From NCBI RefSeq assembly GCF_000337735.1, contig NZ_AOHX01000058.1, positions 5,699-69,698 of the forward strand: DNA of 64,000 bases, given 5' to 3'. This document shows, in pieces, positions 29,843 through 37,873 of the stretch. This DNA comes from Natronorubrum sulfidifaciens JCM 14089 (lineage in GTDB: Archaea > Halobacteriota > Halobacteria > Halobacteriales > Natrialbaceae). The notes beneath the pieces were generated by a model. It was not told the DNA's origin. It searched no databases and worked only from the letters and a program-made list of their open reading frames with translations. The position numbers were made by a program, and so were the translations under genes. How positions within the stretch are numbered: position 1 is the first letter of the stretch; each line of letters starts with the position of its first letter.

Positions 29843-31042
29843 ATGTCTGACACAGAATACTCCGGGGCGGACACATCGGCAGCCGAACCGACACCCGACG
29901 TGACGGACGACGTCGCACTCGATGTCCGGGGACTGACGAAAATCTACCCCGACGGGACGCTCGCCGTCGATGACATCGATTTCAGCATCAACGACGGGGA
30001 TTTCTGCGTGCTGATCGGCCCCAGCGGCTGTGGGAAGTCGACGACGCTGCACTCGCTTGTCGGCAAAATTCCGGTGACTGAGGGCGAAGTACGACTCGGT
30101 GGCGTCGATATCACCGACGCACCCACGTACGAGCGCGATATCGGGCTCGTGTTTCAGGACTTTCAGCTGTTTCCACATCTGACCGTCGGGGAAAACATCG
30201 AGTACGGACTGCAACGCCTTCAGGTCGATGCGGACGAGCGAGCGGAGCGCGTCACCAACATCGTCGAAATGATGCGCCTCGAGTCGCTTGCCGACCGACA
30301 ACCAGAAGAGCTCTCCGCGGGGCAAAAACAGCGCGTCGCACTCGCTCGGAGTATGGTCCTCGAGCCGAAGTTGCTCTTGCTTGATGAACCGCTCGGGGAC
30401 ATGGATTACAAACTCCAGAAACACATGGAGCGGGAGCTGCTTCGGCTCCACCGCGAGCTCGATACGACGTTCGTCTACGTGACTCACGACCAGACACAGG
30501 CGATGCGGCTTGCTGACCAGATCGTCGTCATGAACGATGGGAAAGTCGAGCAATCCGACTCCGTCGAGCGTGTCTACAACGAGCCGGCGACGGCGTTCGT
30601 CTCGGCGTTCGTCGGCGACTCGAACACGTTTACGGGCGAACTGACCGATGTCAGCGAGGACGGCAGCTACGCCCACATCGAAACACCGCTTGGCACGTTT
30701 CTTGCGACGACGAAGAATCTTCGCTCCGATCCACCGTCGCTCGTCGGCGAGCAGATCCCGTTCTCGGTCCGGCCACAGTATCTCGAGGTCACTGACGAAC
30801 TCGACAACAGTGTCAGCTGCCGGGTTGACGACGTGATCCATCAACCCGGCTCGGGGACGCAGGTAATCCTCGAGGCGACGACGACTGACGGAACGCCACA
30901 CGAACTCCAACTGAAGTCCTTCGATCGCATCGAGCCATCGGACACCGTTTCAGTCGGCTGGAGTGCGGATCACGCCACTCTGCTCGAGCAGACGAGCGTC
31001 GTCGACGGAATCGACCTCGGGACGGACATCCTCGGCGAGTGA
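29843..31042 (+). CDS. ABC importer ATPase B (Pot/Fbp-type, TOBE), altered signature motif
   Basis: The 399-residue partner of the upstream ATPase has a 25-residue acidic N-terminal extension. Walker A is GPSGCGKST (59-67), Walker B LLLLDEP with catalytic Glu182, and H loop YVTHDQ. Its ABC signature is LSAGQ (157-161) instead of LSGGQ. Mixed with ATPase A, the canonical site would pair this Walker A/B with the A signature, and the other site would be degenerate. The C-terminal TOBE region includes QIPFSVRPQYLEV. The stop codon TGA at 31040-31042 shares its last base with a palindromic repeat. The binding protein and permeases of the same importer lie at 33.6-38.7 kb. Confidence 0.9.
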   Translation: MSDTEYSGADTSAAEPTPDVTDDVALDVRGLTKIYPDGTLAVDDIDFSINDGDFCVLIGPSGCGKSTTLHSLVGKIPVTEGEVRLGGVDITDAPTYERDIGLVFQDFQLFPHLTVGENIEYGLQRLQVDADERAERVTNIVEMMRLESLADRQPEELSAGQKQRVALARSMVLEPKLLLLDEPLGDMDYKLQKHMERELLRLHRELDTTFVYVTHDQTQAMRLADQIVVMNDGKVEQSDSVERVYNEPATAFVSAFVGDSNTFTGELTDVSEDGSYAHIETPLGTFLATTKNLRSDPPSLVGEQIPFSVRPQYLEVTDELDNSVSCRVDDVIHQPGSGTQVILEATTTDGTPHELQLKSFDRIEPSDTVSVGWSADHATLLEQTSVVDGIDLGTDILGE

Positions 31043-31151
31043 TACTGTCGGACAGCAGTCAGTGAGACGTCGGTCGTGAATTCGCGGCCGTCCTCGGGCG
31101 TGACGGCCGCAGTCGCGCGACCGATCTTCAAACAGTGCTGTCTGACAGTAT
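31042..31151 (+). mobile_element. 110-bp palindromic repeat / MITE-like element
   Basis: The left end ATACTGTCGGACAGCA is matched by the inverted right end TGCTGTCTGACAGTAT (15 of 16 pairing). The interior has another inverted motif, GTCGGTCG against CGACCGAT. The first base is the last base of the ATPase B stop codon. A 77-bp copy lies at 63918-63994; it matches over both halves and lacks about 33 bases from the middle. There is no coding capacity. It may be a non-autonomous transposon relic, a terminator, or both. Confidence 0.75.
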
Positions 31152-31205
31152 GACCGGGCTGGCAACTGCGGGCTGACGTCTATCTTGTTTCGCCCTCGTA
31201 CCGTG

Positions 31206-31634
31206 CTACTCTCGAATCGTTATCGTCACTGGCTGGACGCCGTCTCTGAGTGTGCGCTCTTCGAGTGCGGTGAGTTCTGCACGTGTCGCCTCGAGCGTTC
31301 CAACGTGGTTCCCGGCGAGTTCACCAGCCGGACTCTTGAAACACGTCGGCCCACACGCGATCAGGAGTTCCTGTTCGTTCTTGTAGCCCGGATACAGTAG
31401 GATATCGCCACGGGATGGGTAGACAGTGTGATTCTCTCGAGGGAGGTCCGGGAGTTTGACCTCGTCGATGTTAATCCACGTCGCATGGCCACTCCACCGG
31501 ACGTGCATCAACTCCGAGGACAGCGGTAGGACCACTTTCAGCGCGCGAATCGACTCAGGGGCCTCTGACTCGAGCAGCGGCGCGACGTACGTCTGCTCGC
31601 CGACGGTGAGTTGCAGTTCACTCACGGCAGTCAC
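31206..31634 (-). CDS. DUF3830 family protein (cyclophilin-like fold)
   Basis: The product has about 142 residues from GTG 31634, which overlaps the SDR stop codon (GTGA); GTG 31625 is an alternative. It matches the DUF3830 family: VAPLLESEAPESIRALKVVLPLSSELMHVRWSGHATWI, then YPSRGDILLYPGYKNEQELLIACGPTCF and NHVGTLEATRAELTALEERTL. DUF3830 proteins have a cyclophilin-like beta barrel and no established function, but are often encoded near amidohydrolases and racemases. Coupling to the SDR gene suggests a shared substrate. The longer frame upstream to 31751 overlaps the SDR and is rejected. Confidence 0.85.
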   Translation of the reverse strand: MTAVSELQLTVGEQTYVAPLLESEAPESIRALKVVLPLSSELMHVRWSGHATWINIDEVKLPDLPRENHTVYPSRGDILLYPGYKNEQELLIACGPTCFKSPAGELAGNHVGTLEATRAELTALEERTLRDGVQPVTITIRE

Positions 31635-32404
31635 CGCGCCGTCCAGCCGCCATCGACACGCAGTACGTGGCCGGTGATGAACTCGCTCTCGTCGCTTGCG
31701 AGAAACAGTGCGGCGTTTGCAACGTCCTCGGGCAGTCCGAACCGGGGCCACGGCGTCGACGCCTGCCAGTCGGCGAGCAGGTCCGGATCAGTCTCACGCC
31801 ACTCGGCGTTTTGGGCGGTTTCGATGATCCCCGGCGCAAGCGCGTTGACGTTGATTTCGTCGGCTGCATAATCGAGCGCTAGTTGCCGGGTCAGATTTGA
31901 GACCCCGCCTTTCGACGCACAGTAGGCTGCACTGTTCTCCCCGCCAACCAGCCCGTAGATCGACGAGAGGTTGATGATCGTTCCGTGGGGGCTCTCTTTG
32001 AGCGCTGGAATGGCGTGTTTGCTCGTGAGAAACAGCCCCCGAAGATTGACGTCCATGATCGTGTCGTACTCGTCGACCGGTGTTTCGTGGGCCTGATTCT
32101 GAAAATAGATCCCCGCGTTGTTGACGAGGATATCCAGCCCGCCGAACTCGGCTTGTGCCGTCTCGAGGGCGGCGATGATGTCGGCTTCGTCCGTGACATC
32201 CATCTCGACGAACTCGTAGTCGGCGTCGACGGCCTCGAGGTGGTCGAAGACGGACTGTTCGTCCTCGAGTTTCGGCTCGCGTCTGACGTCGGCGACGACG
32301 ACGCTGGCACCCTCTGCTCCGAATCTCGCTGCGATTGCGTTTCCAATACCTGAACTCGCTCCCGTGACGAGTGCAACACGTCCCGCTAAGCGTCCTTCTG
32401 ACAT
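31631..32404 (-). CDS. Short-chain dehydrogenase/reductase (SDR)
   Basis: The 257-residue classical SDR has the cofactor motif TGASSGIG, VEMDVTDEAD, LVNNAGIYFQ, the catalytic Ser in IINLSSIYG, and YCASKGG with Tyr and Lys. It ends in the family's FITGHVLRVDGGW. VADVRREP after strand 2 suggests NAD(H) preference, because Asp follows the second strand. The substrate is probably a hydroxy or keto intermediate of the surrounding pathway, but this is inference. A TATA box at 32430-32437 gives it its own leaderless start, and DUF3830 follows with a 4-base overlap. Confidence 0.93.
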   Translation of the reverse strand: MSEGRLAGRVALVTGASSGIGNAIAARFGAEGASVVVADVRREPKLEDEQSVFDHLEAVDADYEFVEMDVTDEADIIAALETAQAEFGGLDILVNNAGIYFQNQAHETPVDEYDTIMDVNLRGLFLTSKHAIPALKESPHGTIINLSSIYGLVGGENSAAYCASKGGVSNLTRQLALDYAADEINVNALAPGIIETAQNAEWRETDPDLLADWQASTPWPRFGLPEDVANAALFLASDESEFITGHVLRVDGGWTAR

Positions 32405-32429
32405 TCGGTATCAATGACCGCGACAGAGT

Positions 32430-32437
32430 GTATATAC
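32430..32437 (-). promoter_or_regulatory. TATA box for the SDR-DUF3830 operon
   Basis: Minus-strand GTATATAC is centred about 30 bases from ATG 32404. It lies between the asparaginase stop and the SDR, so SDR-DUF3830 can be transcribed separately from asparaginase. Confidence 0.6.
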
Positions 32438-32449
32438 CTATCGTTTGGC

Positions 32450-33421
32450 TCACTCCCCGGTGAACAGTCGCCGTCGTTCCTCGAACGCATCGGCCACAGC
32501 ACAGACGACCGCGAGTTTGACCCGTGCCTTGTGAGCCGGCAGGTCGTCGCCGTGGATCGCGCCGTGTGACTGCAAGGTGGTTCCACCGCCACCGCCGCCG
32601 TACACTGGTGCCGTCACACCGGCTTGACACCGTGAAACGACGACAACGGGCGTCTCCGCGGCGACTGCAGCGGCGATTGCGCCGCCGAGATCGCTGGTCG
32701 TATTTCCGAGACCCGTCCCGTTGACGACGATGCCATCGACGTCGTCCTCGAGTGCTCGGTCGATCGGCCGACGGCCCATGTCTGCGCCGCTAGCGACGAT
32801 TGCGATGTCGCTCGTCACGGACCCGACATCGAACGTCGCCGAGTAGCTTCGTGGCTCGCGGATCACTCGCACGTCGGAGCGAGTCAGCGCGGCAATTGGA
32901 CCCGTGCTCGGCGAGTCGAAGGTCTCGAGTGCGCTCGTGTGCGTCTTCGTGACATCGCGTGCGGCATGGACCTCGTCGTTCGTGGCCACGTAGACGCCAC
33001 TCGAGAACTGCTCGTGGCTTGCGACTCTGACTGCTGCGAGCAGGTTTGCTGGACCGTCCGGACTAGTTTCATCGGGACGGCGCTGTGCACCGGTGAAGAC
33101 GACCGGTATCGTACACTCGAGCGTGAGATCGAGGAAATAGGCGGACTCCTCGAGCGTATCCGTACCGTGAGTGACGACGACACCATCCGCGCCGTCAGCG
33201 GCGACGCGACGGACGGCTGTGGCGAGGTCCATCATGGTGTCGAACGTCATGTCGTAGCTTGGCACCTGTGCGATCTCTTCGACCGCGAGGTCAGCGTGTG
33301 TCTCGAGTTCAGGAACGGCCTCGACCAGATCCGCGCCTCGTTTGCTCGGTGTTGCACCGCCCTCGGCGCTCGTACTCGCGATGGTCCCGCCCGTGCTGAG
33401 GATTGCGACCGTTGGTAGCAT
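32450..33421 (-). CDS. L-asparaginase (type II-like)
   Basis: The 323-residue protein hydrolyses the amide of asparagine, or of a related side-chain amide, to ammonia and acid. The catalytic motif 1 is ILSTGGTIAST, with the Thr nucleophile. Motif 2 is VVTHGTDTLEESAYFLDL (Thr-Asp-Lys-type triad region). Later GIVVNGTGLGNT and VSRCQAGVTAP form the C-domain that completes the active site. No signal peptide is visible from ATG 33421, chosen because the family starts at the TVAILSTGG strand; a longer frame exists upstream. Its place between the importer ATPases and binding protein suggests it may release ammonia from an amide intermediate. Confidence 0.9.
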   Translation of the reverse strand: MLPTVAILSTGGTIASTSAEGGATPSKRGADLVEAVPELETHADLAVEEIAQVPSYDMTFDTMMDLATAVRRVAADGADGVVVTHGTDTLEESAYFLDLTLECTIPVVFTGAQRRPDETSPDGPANLLAAVRVASHEQFSSGVYVATNDEVHAARDVTKTHTSALETFDSPSTGPIAALTRSDVRVIREPRSYSATFDVGSVTSDIAIVASGADMGRRPIDRALEDDVDGIVVNGTGLGNTTSDLGGAIAAAVAAETPVVVVSRCQAGVTAPVYGGGGGGTTLQSHGAIHGDDLPAHKARVKLAVVCAVADAFEERRRLFTGE

Positions 33422-33542
33422 ATGTGTCGATCGTTCTGCGACTGGATATCTCTTTTGTACACGCGAACGAGAGTTAGGAATATTCAACCGATACGCGTTG
33501 GTATGTGGAAAATCCTCGATTTACGTCTGCATAAGAGGAACG

Positions 33543-33550
33543 TTTAATAC
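33543..33550 (+). promoter_or_regulatory. TATA box for the binding-protein gene
   Basis: TTTAATAC is centred about 29 bases upstream of ATG 33576, the leaderless spacing, so the binding protein and first permease have their own promoter. Confidence 0.6.
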
Positions 33551-33575
33551 GGCACAGGGTATGTGACTGCTTGTA

Positions 33576-34904
33576 ATGCCAGACGGTATCAGTAGACGAA
33601 ACTTTGTGGCGTACGGTGGCGCAGCAGCGGGTGCAGCACTTGCAGGATGTGTCGGTGGCGATGATGGTCCGGCACGACCACTCGAGTGGATTGGGCCAGA
33701 CTGGGCGGTCAGTGACGAGCAGGCTGCGAAAATGGAGGAGATGTCGGGCGTCGAGGTGAACACGACGATCGCGACGATCGGTGATACGCAGGCACAACTC
33801 CTCGGCGGCGGGTCCGAAAACACGGACGTGTTCACTTCGGATACGACCGGATCTGGGGCACTTACTCGAGACAATCCGGTAACGATCCCGATGCCGGTCG
33901 ACGACCTAGAGAACTGGGATGAAGAGCAGATTTCCGATCTGTTCACTGATCCAGCCGAGCGGCTGAGCCATCTCGGAGAACAGGTCGAGACAGTCAACGA
34001 TGAGTTGTGGGTCGACGGCGACACGCGCGACGAGATTCTGTTCTCACCATACGCGTACAACTTCGACGCGATGGGGTACAACCCATCGTTCGTCGACGAC
34101 GTCTCCCTGTGGAGTACGCAGTTCGACGAACAGTACGAGGGAGAGGTCATCGTCGGCGAAACGGCGGCGATCACCATCCCACAGGCGATCATGCACTTGC
34201 TCGATAACGACATGATCGACGGCGACATCGGCCAGTTGAACAACCCGACGCAGGACCAACTCGATACGGCGATCGACTTCCTTATCGAGCAGAAAGACGC
34301 CGGCCAGTTCCGTTCGACGTGGGAAGCCTACGGCGAGTCCGTGACGCTAATGGCTGGCGAAGAGGCAGTCATCGGCGACATCTGGCAGCCGGCAGCGATG
34401 GACGTTCGTCGAGAAGGGACGCCATGTACCTACGCCACGATGAGCGAGGGCATTCAGGGCTACCGCTACTGGTACGGCGGGATGGCGACCCTCGAGGGCG
34501 CACGGGAGCGCCAAAACGTCGAGCAGGTCACGTTCCTGTACGATCAGGTCCACCTCGGCGCGTGGTTCCCCGGCTTCGTCCAAGGTCGTGGCTACTCGGT
34601 TCCACACTACGAAAACGAGGAACTCGTCCGTGATGGCTCGGACGAATCCGGCGAAGGAATGGGGCCGGAGTACTACGACTGGGCATACCGCGGCGAGGCG
34701 ACGTACGAGGAGATCGACGAACCGTCACTGTTCGATCCGCTCGATTACGACTGGTCGATGGAAGAAGGCTCTCCCGACTCGAACGGCGGCACCCGTGACA
34801 GCGGGCCGATCGAAGAACGGATCGACCGCATTGGCTTCTTCCAGATCTGGCCCAGTGAGGCAGACTACATGGTCTCACGTTGGGAGGACTTCCTGGCTGC
34901 CTAA
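33576..34904 (+). CDS. Tat-exported lipoprotein solute-binding protein (PotD-like)
   Basis: The 442-residue protein starts with a twin-arginine motif, SRRNFVAYGG, and a lipobox, LAGC, at Cys about residue 26. It is therefore exported folded and lipid-anchored outside the membrane. The mature body resembles periplasmic binding proteins of the spermidine/putrescine class (ARPLEWIGPDW, YAYNFDAMGYNPSFVDD, WQPAAMDVRREGTPCTYA). It should capture the substrate and deliver it to the two permeases at 34953 and 37874. Because the surrounding enzymes act on cyclic amides, the ligand may be a ureide or amide and not a polyamine; this is inference. The first permease follows after 48 bases. Confidence 0.9.
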   Translation: MPDGISRRNFVAYGGAAAGAALAGCVGGDDGPARPLEWIGPDWAVSDEQAAKMEEMSGVEVNTTIATIGDTQAQLLGGGSENTDVFTSDTTGSGALTRDNPVTIPMPVDDLENWDEEQISDLFTDPAERLSHLGEQVETVNDELWVDGDTRDEILFSPYAYNFDAMGYNPSFVDDVSLWSTQFDEQYEGEVIVGETAAITIPQAIMHLLDNDMIDGDIGQLNNPTQDQLDTAIDFLIEQKDAGQFRSTWEAYGESVTLMAGEEAVIGDIWQPAAMDVRREGTPCTYATMSEGIQGYRYWYGGMATLEGARERQNVEQVTFLYDQVHLGAWFPGFVQGRGYSVPHYENEELVRDGSDESGEGMGPEYYDWAYRGEATYEEIDEPSLFDPLDYDWSMEEGSPDSNGGTRDSGPIEERIDRIGFFQIWPSEADYMVSRWEDFLAA

Positions 34905-34952
34905 CTCGAGTATGCTTACGACCATCTCACTGCAATCGGAGACACGTACCAC

Positions 34953-35861
34953 ATGAGTTCTGAATCAAAAACCGGCGGCTCGAGTCTGTTGGGGACTGAC
35001 AGAGATGATCTGATCAACGAAGTAACGGGGTTGATCGCACCAACAGTGCTCTGGTTTGCCGTCTTCTTACTGTTGCCGTTGCTCGTCATTTTCTACTACA
35101 GCTTCCTCACGTACCAGTCGTTCAACGTCATAAACGAGTTCACGCTCTCGGCGTGGGTCGATGGCGTGTTCGGCTCCGGTGCGGTTCGGGGTGCGTTCGT
35201 CCGAACGATCGGCGTCGGAATCATCGTGACCATAATCACGCTCGCGTTCGGCTACCCGCTCGCGTACTACCTGCGGTTTCACACCACGCCGATGGTTGGA
35301 CTCGTCTTGCTGTTGTTTCTGGTCATCCCGTTCTGGACGTCTGAGCTGATCCGGACGTTCGGCTGGTTTCCAATCTTGGGACGAAACGGGGTCGTCAACG
35401 GGCTGTTGATGACGCTTGGGATCACCAGTGGGCCGATCGGCTGGCTCCTGTTTTCCGGGTTCTCACAGGCAGTCGGCTATCTCCAGAACTACGTGGTGTT
35501 CATGGCAGCCCCGATCTACATCTCGCTGTCACAGATCGATGAAGGACTGCTCAACGCCTCCGAAACGCTGCGCGGAAACCCGGTGGAGACGTTCAAAAAC
35601 GTCACATGGCCGCTGAGCCTGCCCGGCGTCGCGATCGGCTGTATGTTCACGTTCGTGCTGACGATCGGGAACTTCACCGTGCCGTCGTTTCTCAGTGGCG
35701 GTGCCAACACGGTGCCGACGCTGATCTTCAGCCGCTACAGTCAGGGACTCAACTACCCATCGGCTGCGGCGCTCTCGATCACACTGCTCGTCGTCATCTT
35801 CGCGTTCGTCTTCCTGCTGTTCAGAGTCGTCGACATCACCGAGATCGCGAGCCAAGACTGA
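34953..35861 (+). CDS. ABC importer permease 1 (PotB-like)
   Basis: The 302-residue protein has six membrane helices. The cytoplasmic EAA loop that docks the ATPases is SQIDEGLLNASETLRGNPVETFKNVTWPLSLPGV. An N-terminal helix, LIAPTVLWFAVFLLLPLLVIFYY, starts the typical PotB layout, and FWTSELIRTFGWFPILG before helix 3 is also characteristic. It is co-transcribed with the binding protein. The partner permease is separated from it by the minus-strand chaperonin-like gene. Confidence 0.92.
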   Translation: MSSESKTGGSSLLGTDRDDLINEVTGLIAPTVLWFAVFLLLPLLVIFYYSFLTYQSFNVINEFTLSAWVDGVFGSGAVRGAFVRTIGVGIIVTIITLAFGYPLAYYLRFHTTPMVGLVLLLFLVIPFWTSELIRTFGWFPILGRNGVVNGLLMTLGITSGPIGWLLFSGFSQAVGYLQNYVVFMAAPIYISLSQIDEGLLNASETLRGNPVETFKNVTWPLSLPGVAIGCMFTFVLTIGNFTVPSFLSGGANTVPTLIFSRYSQGLNYPSAAALSITLLVVIFAFVFLLFRVVDITEIASQD

Positions 35862-35965
35862 TTCCGAACACTGTTTTTTGTCGGTCAAAAACACCAACAC
35901 AGCGCCTGTGAGTGATCCAAGCAACCCGAACGAAGAAGAGCCAACGCCAACGAAAGTGCCCGCCG

Positions 35966-37753
35966 TCACTGGTGCCAGATCGTATCGTCCCGCTCCTCGA
36001 GGTACTCCTGATGGCGTTCCGCGTGCTCGTCGTAAATCGCATCGCCCGGCTCCGTCGGTTCGTCGGTAAACGTCGCATCGATCGCATCGTCGACGCGAAG
36101 TACGAGCAACGCGACATCGACGGCGTGGCGGTAACACCGTCGTCGAACGCCAGTCGGATCGAGTACACCAGCATCCAGGACGTCGTCTATCTCTTTCGTG
36201 GGCAAGACGAGTCCCGGCGCAGTACCGTTCGTCGTATTCGTGGTCGCCTCTCGCAGGTTCGTCAGCGTCGTCAGCGGGTCCATCCCCGCGTTCCGGGCGA
36301 GCGTCGACACGAACCGCTCCGTCGCGTCGGCAAAGGCCTCGAAAGCGAGTTGCGCCCGTCCGTCCGCCTCGAGTGCGGCCGCACGGAGTTCGCGTGCGAC
36401 CTCGAGTTCCGTCGCCCCGCCGCCGGGAAGTACCCCTGCTGGGGCAGCCGTTTCGCCGGTCGCCGTTGCGACCGCGGCGACAGCTTTTCTGACCTCCGTC
36501 GCCGCCTGCTCGCCGAGTTGGCCGTGGACACCATGGAGGAGAAACGTCACCGACTCCGGGTCGGGACAGTCATCGAAGACGACCATGCGCCGGCGCTTTC
36601 GGCGGCCCTGTCGCTTATCGATGACGTGCTGTTCGACGAGGCCAGCGGAGCCGAGATCGGCCGGCGTTACATCAGTCGAATCGACGACGGGTGTTGCACC
36701 AGTTGCCCGTGCCAGCTGTGTGAGTTTGAGCCGGTTGACGCCACGGATGCCCACGATTCCGTGTTCGACGAGCAGTTCCTGGTAGGCGTCGTTGATTCCG
36801 GTTCTGGTTACGACGACATCGACACCAGCGTCAACGAGACCGGCGACGACCTGCTCGCGGCGGCGGACGAACACGTCGTCGAACGCCTCGATGTCGTCCG
36901 GCGAGTCGACGATAATCCGCTCGCCGTCTTGCTGGAAGTCAGGGTCTTGCAGCCCACCCGTTTTGCCGTCGTTCGCTTTGCCGCGTTTGAACCCACTGAG
37001 TACCAGCACGTTCGCGTCCTCGATCCGACGGGGCATCCGCTCGTCACAGATCTCGTTTCGGTCGAGGACGGTTCCGGAGACGAGCCGCGAGTCGTCGATC
37101 GATCCTGATCGAATCTGACGGACGGCAAGGGTCTCCTCGTCGGGCATTCCGACCTGCGCGGCCGCTTCGACGGCACCTGCTGCCCAGATCTCTCGCGCCC
37201 CACCGATGTCGTTGCCCGTCATCGCCGAGCGCGCGACCATTTCGGCAGCAGCAGTCGGATCGTCGAACTCCTCGAGTGGTTTCGAAAGCGACTGTAGCGT
37301 GCGTTCGACCGTCTCGAGGGCGGCACTATACCCCTCTTCGATAGTCGTCGGGTGCACGCCACGTTCGATCAGCCGCTCGCCCTCTTTCAACAGCGCCCCG
37401 AGCAGTACCACGGTGGTTCCGACCCCATCAGGGACGAGTTCGCCGACGACATCGGTCGTTCCCGGCCGTTCCGGCACGACGAGGCGGCGAATAATCGGCC
37501 CCATCGGGTGCTCGATCGGTAACTCCTCGAGGACCGTCGCACCGTCGCTGCTAACCGTATCGACTCGCGTTTCTGGCTCTCCCGGCTCTCGATCCTCGGT
37601 GGACGAGCGGCCCGTGATCAGCGTCTCGTGGGACAGCGGGCCGACGGAACTCTCGAGAACGCCGGTTACCGCTCGCGCAGCGACGATGTTTGCGTGTGGA
37701 AACTGTAACTCCCCACCAGTTTCGGTTCCGTCTTCCATGTGTAACACTGTCAT
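35966..37753 (-). CDS. Divergent thermosome-like (group II chaperonin, Cpn60/TCP-1) protein
   Basis: The product has about 595 residues from ATG 37753 (the open frame continues to 37858). Several group II chaperonin blocks are clear: SDGATVLEELPIEHP (69-83), GVLPGGGATELEVARELR (about 440-458), LARNAGMDPLTTLTNLR and DDVLDAGVLDPTGV. Two ATP-site motifs are degraded. GPKG reads GPLS (38-41) and GDGTT reads PDGVG (108-112), losing the threonines that contact phosphate. It also has an unusual N-terminus and an acidic C-terminal tail. It may bind but not turn over ATP, or work with the canonical thermosome encoded elsewhere. It lies between the two permease genes of the importer, on the opposite strand. 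Confidence 0.85.
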   Translation of the reverse strand: MTVLHMEDGTETGGELQFPHANIVAARAVTGVLESSVGPLSHETLITGRSSTEDREPGEPETRVDTVSSDGATVLEELPIEHPMGPIIRRLVVPERPGTTDVVGELVPDGVGTTVVLLGALLKEGERLIERGVHPTTIEEGYSAALETVERTLQSLSKPLEEFDDPTAAAEMVARSAMTGNDIGGAREIWAAGAVEAAAQVGMPDEETLAVRQIRSGSIDDSRLVSGTVLDRNEICDERMPRRIEDANVLVLSGFKRGKANDGKTGGLQDPDFQQDGERIIVDSPDDIEAFDDVFVRRREQVVAGLVDAGVDVVVTRTGINDAYQELLVEHGIVGIRGVNRLKLTQLARATGATPVVDSTDVTPADLGSAGLVEQHVIDKRQGRRKRRRMVVFDDCPDPESVTFLLHGVHGQLGEQAATEVRKAVAAVATATGETAAPAGVLPGGGATELEVARELRAAALEADGRAQLAFEAFADATERFVSTLARNAGMDPLTTLTNLREATTNTTNGTAPGLVLPTKEIDDVLDAGVLDPTGVRRRCYRHAVDVALLVLRVDDAIDATFTDEPTEPGDAIYDEHAERHQEYLEERDDTIWHQ

Positions 37754-37841
37754 TCCGTCGGGCAGCGGATAAAAACCTATCCACGAATAGCCGTGTTCTG
37801 TCGCCGATTCAAGTATGTTGACACGAGTCATGCGCAGTATC

Positions 37842-37849
37842 TTTATATC
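37842..37849 (+). promoter_or_regulatory. TATA box for permease 2
   Basis: TTTATATC is centred about 28 bases upstream of ATG 37874. It lies in the short divergent gap with the chaperonin-like gene, so permease 2 is transcribed from its own leaderless promoter. Confidence 0.65.
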
Positions 37850-37873
37850 ATATGCCACCAGTACTCAGGGTAG

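Noticed and set aside
35912-37108. 398-codon forward frame opposite the thermosome-like gene
   Set aside because: The product is low in recognisable structure; the reverse frame has several chaperonin motifs.
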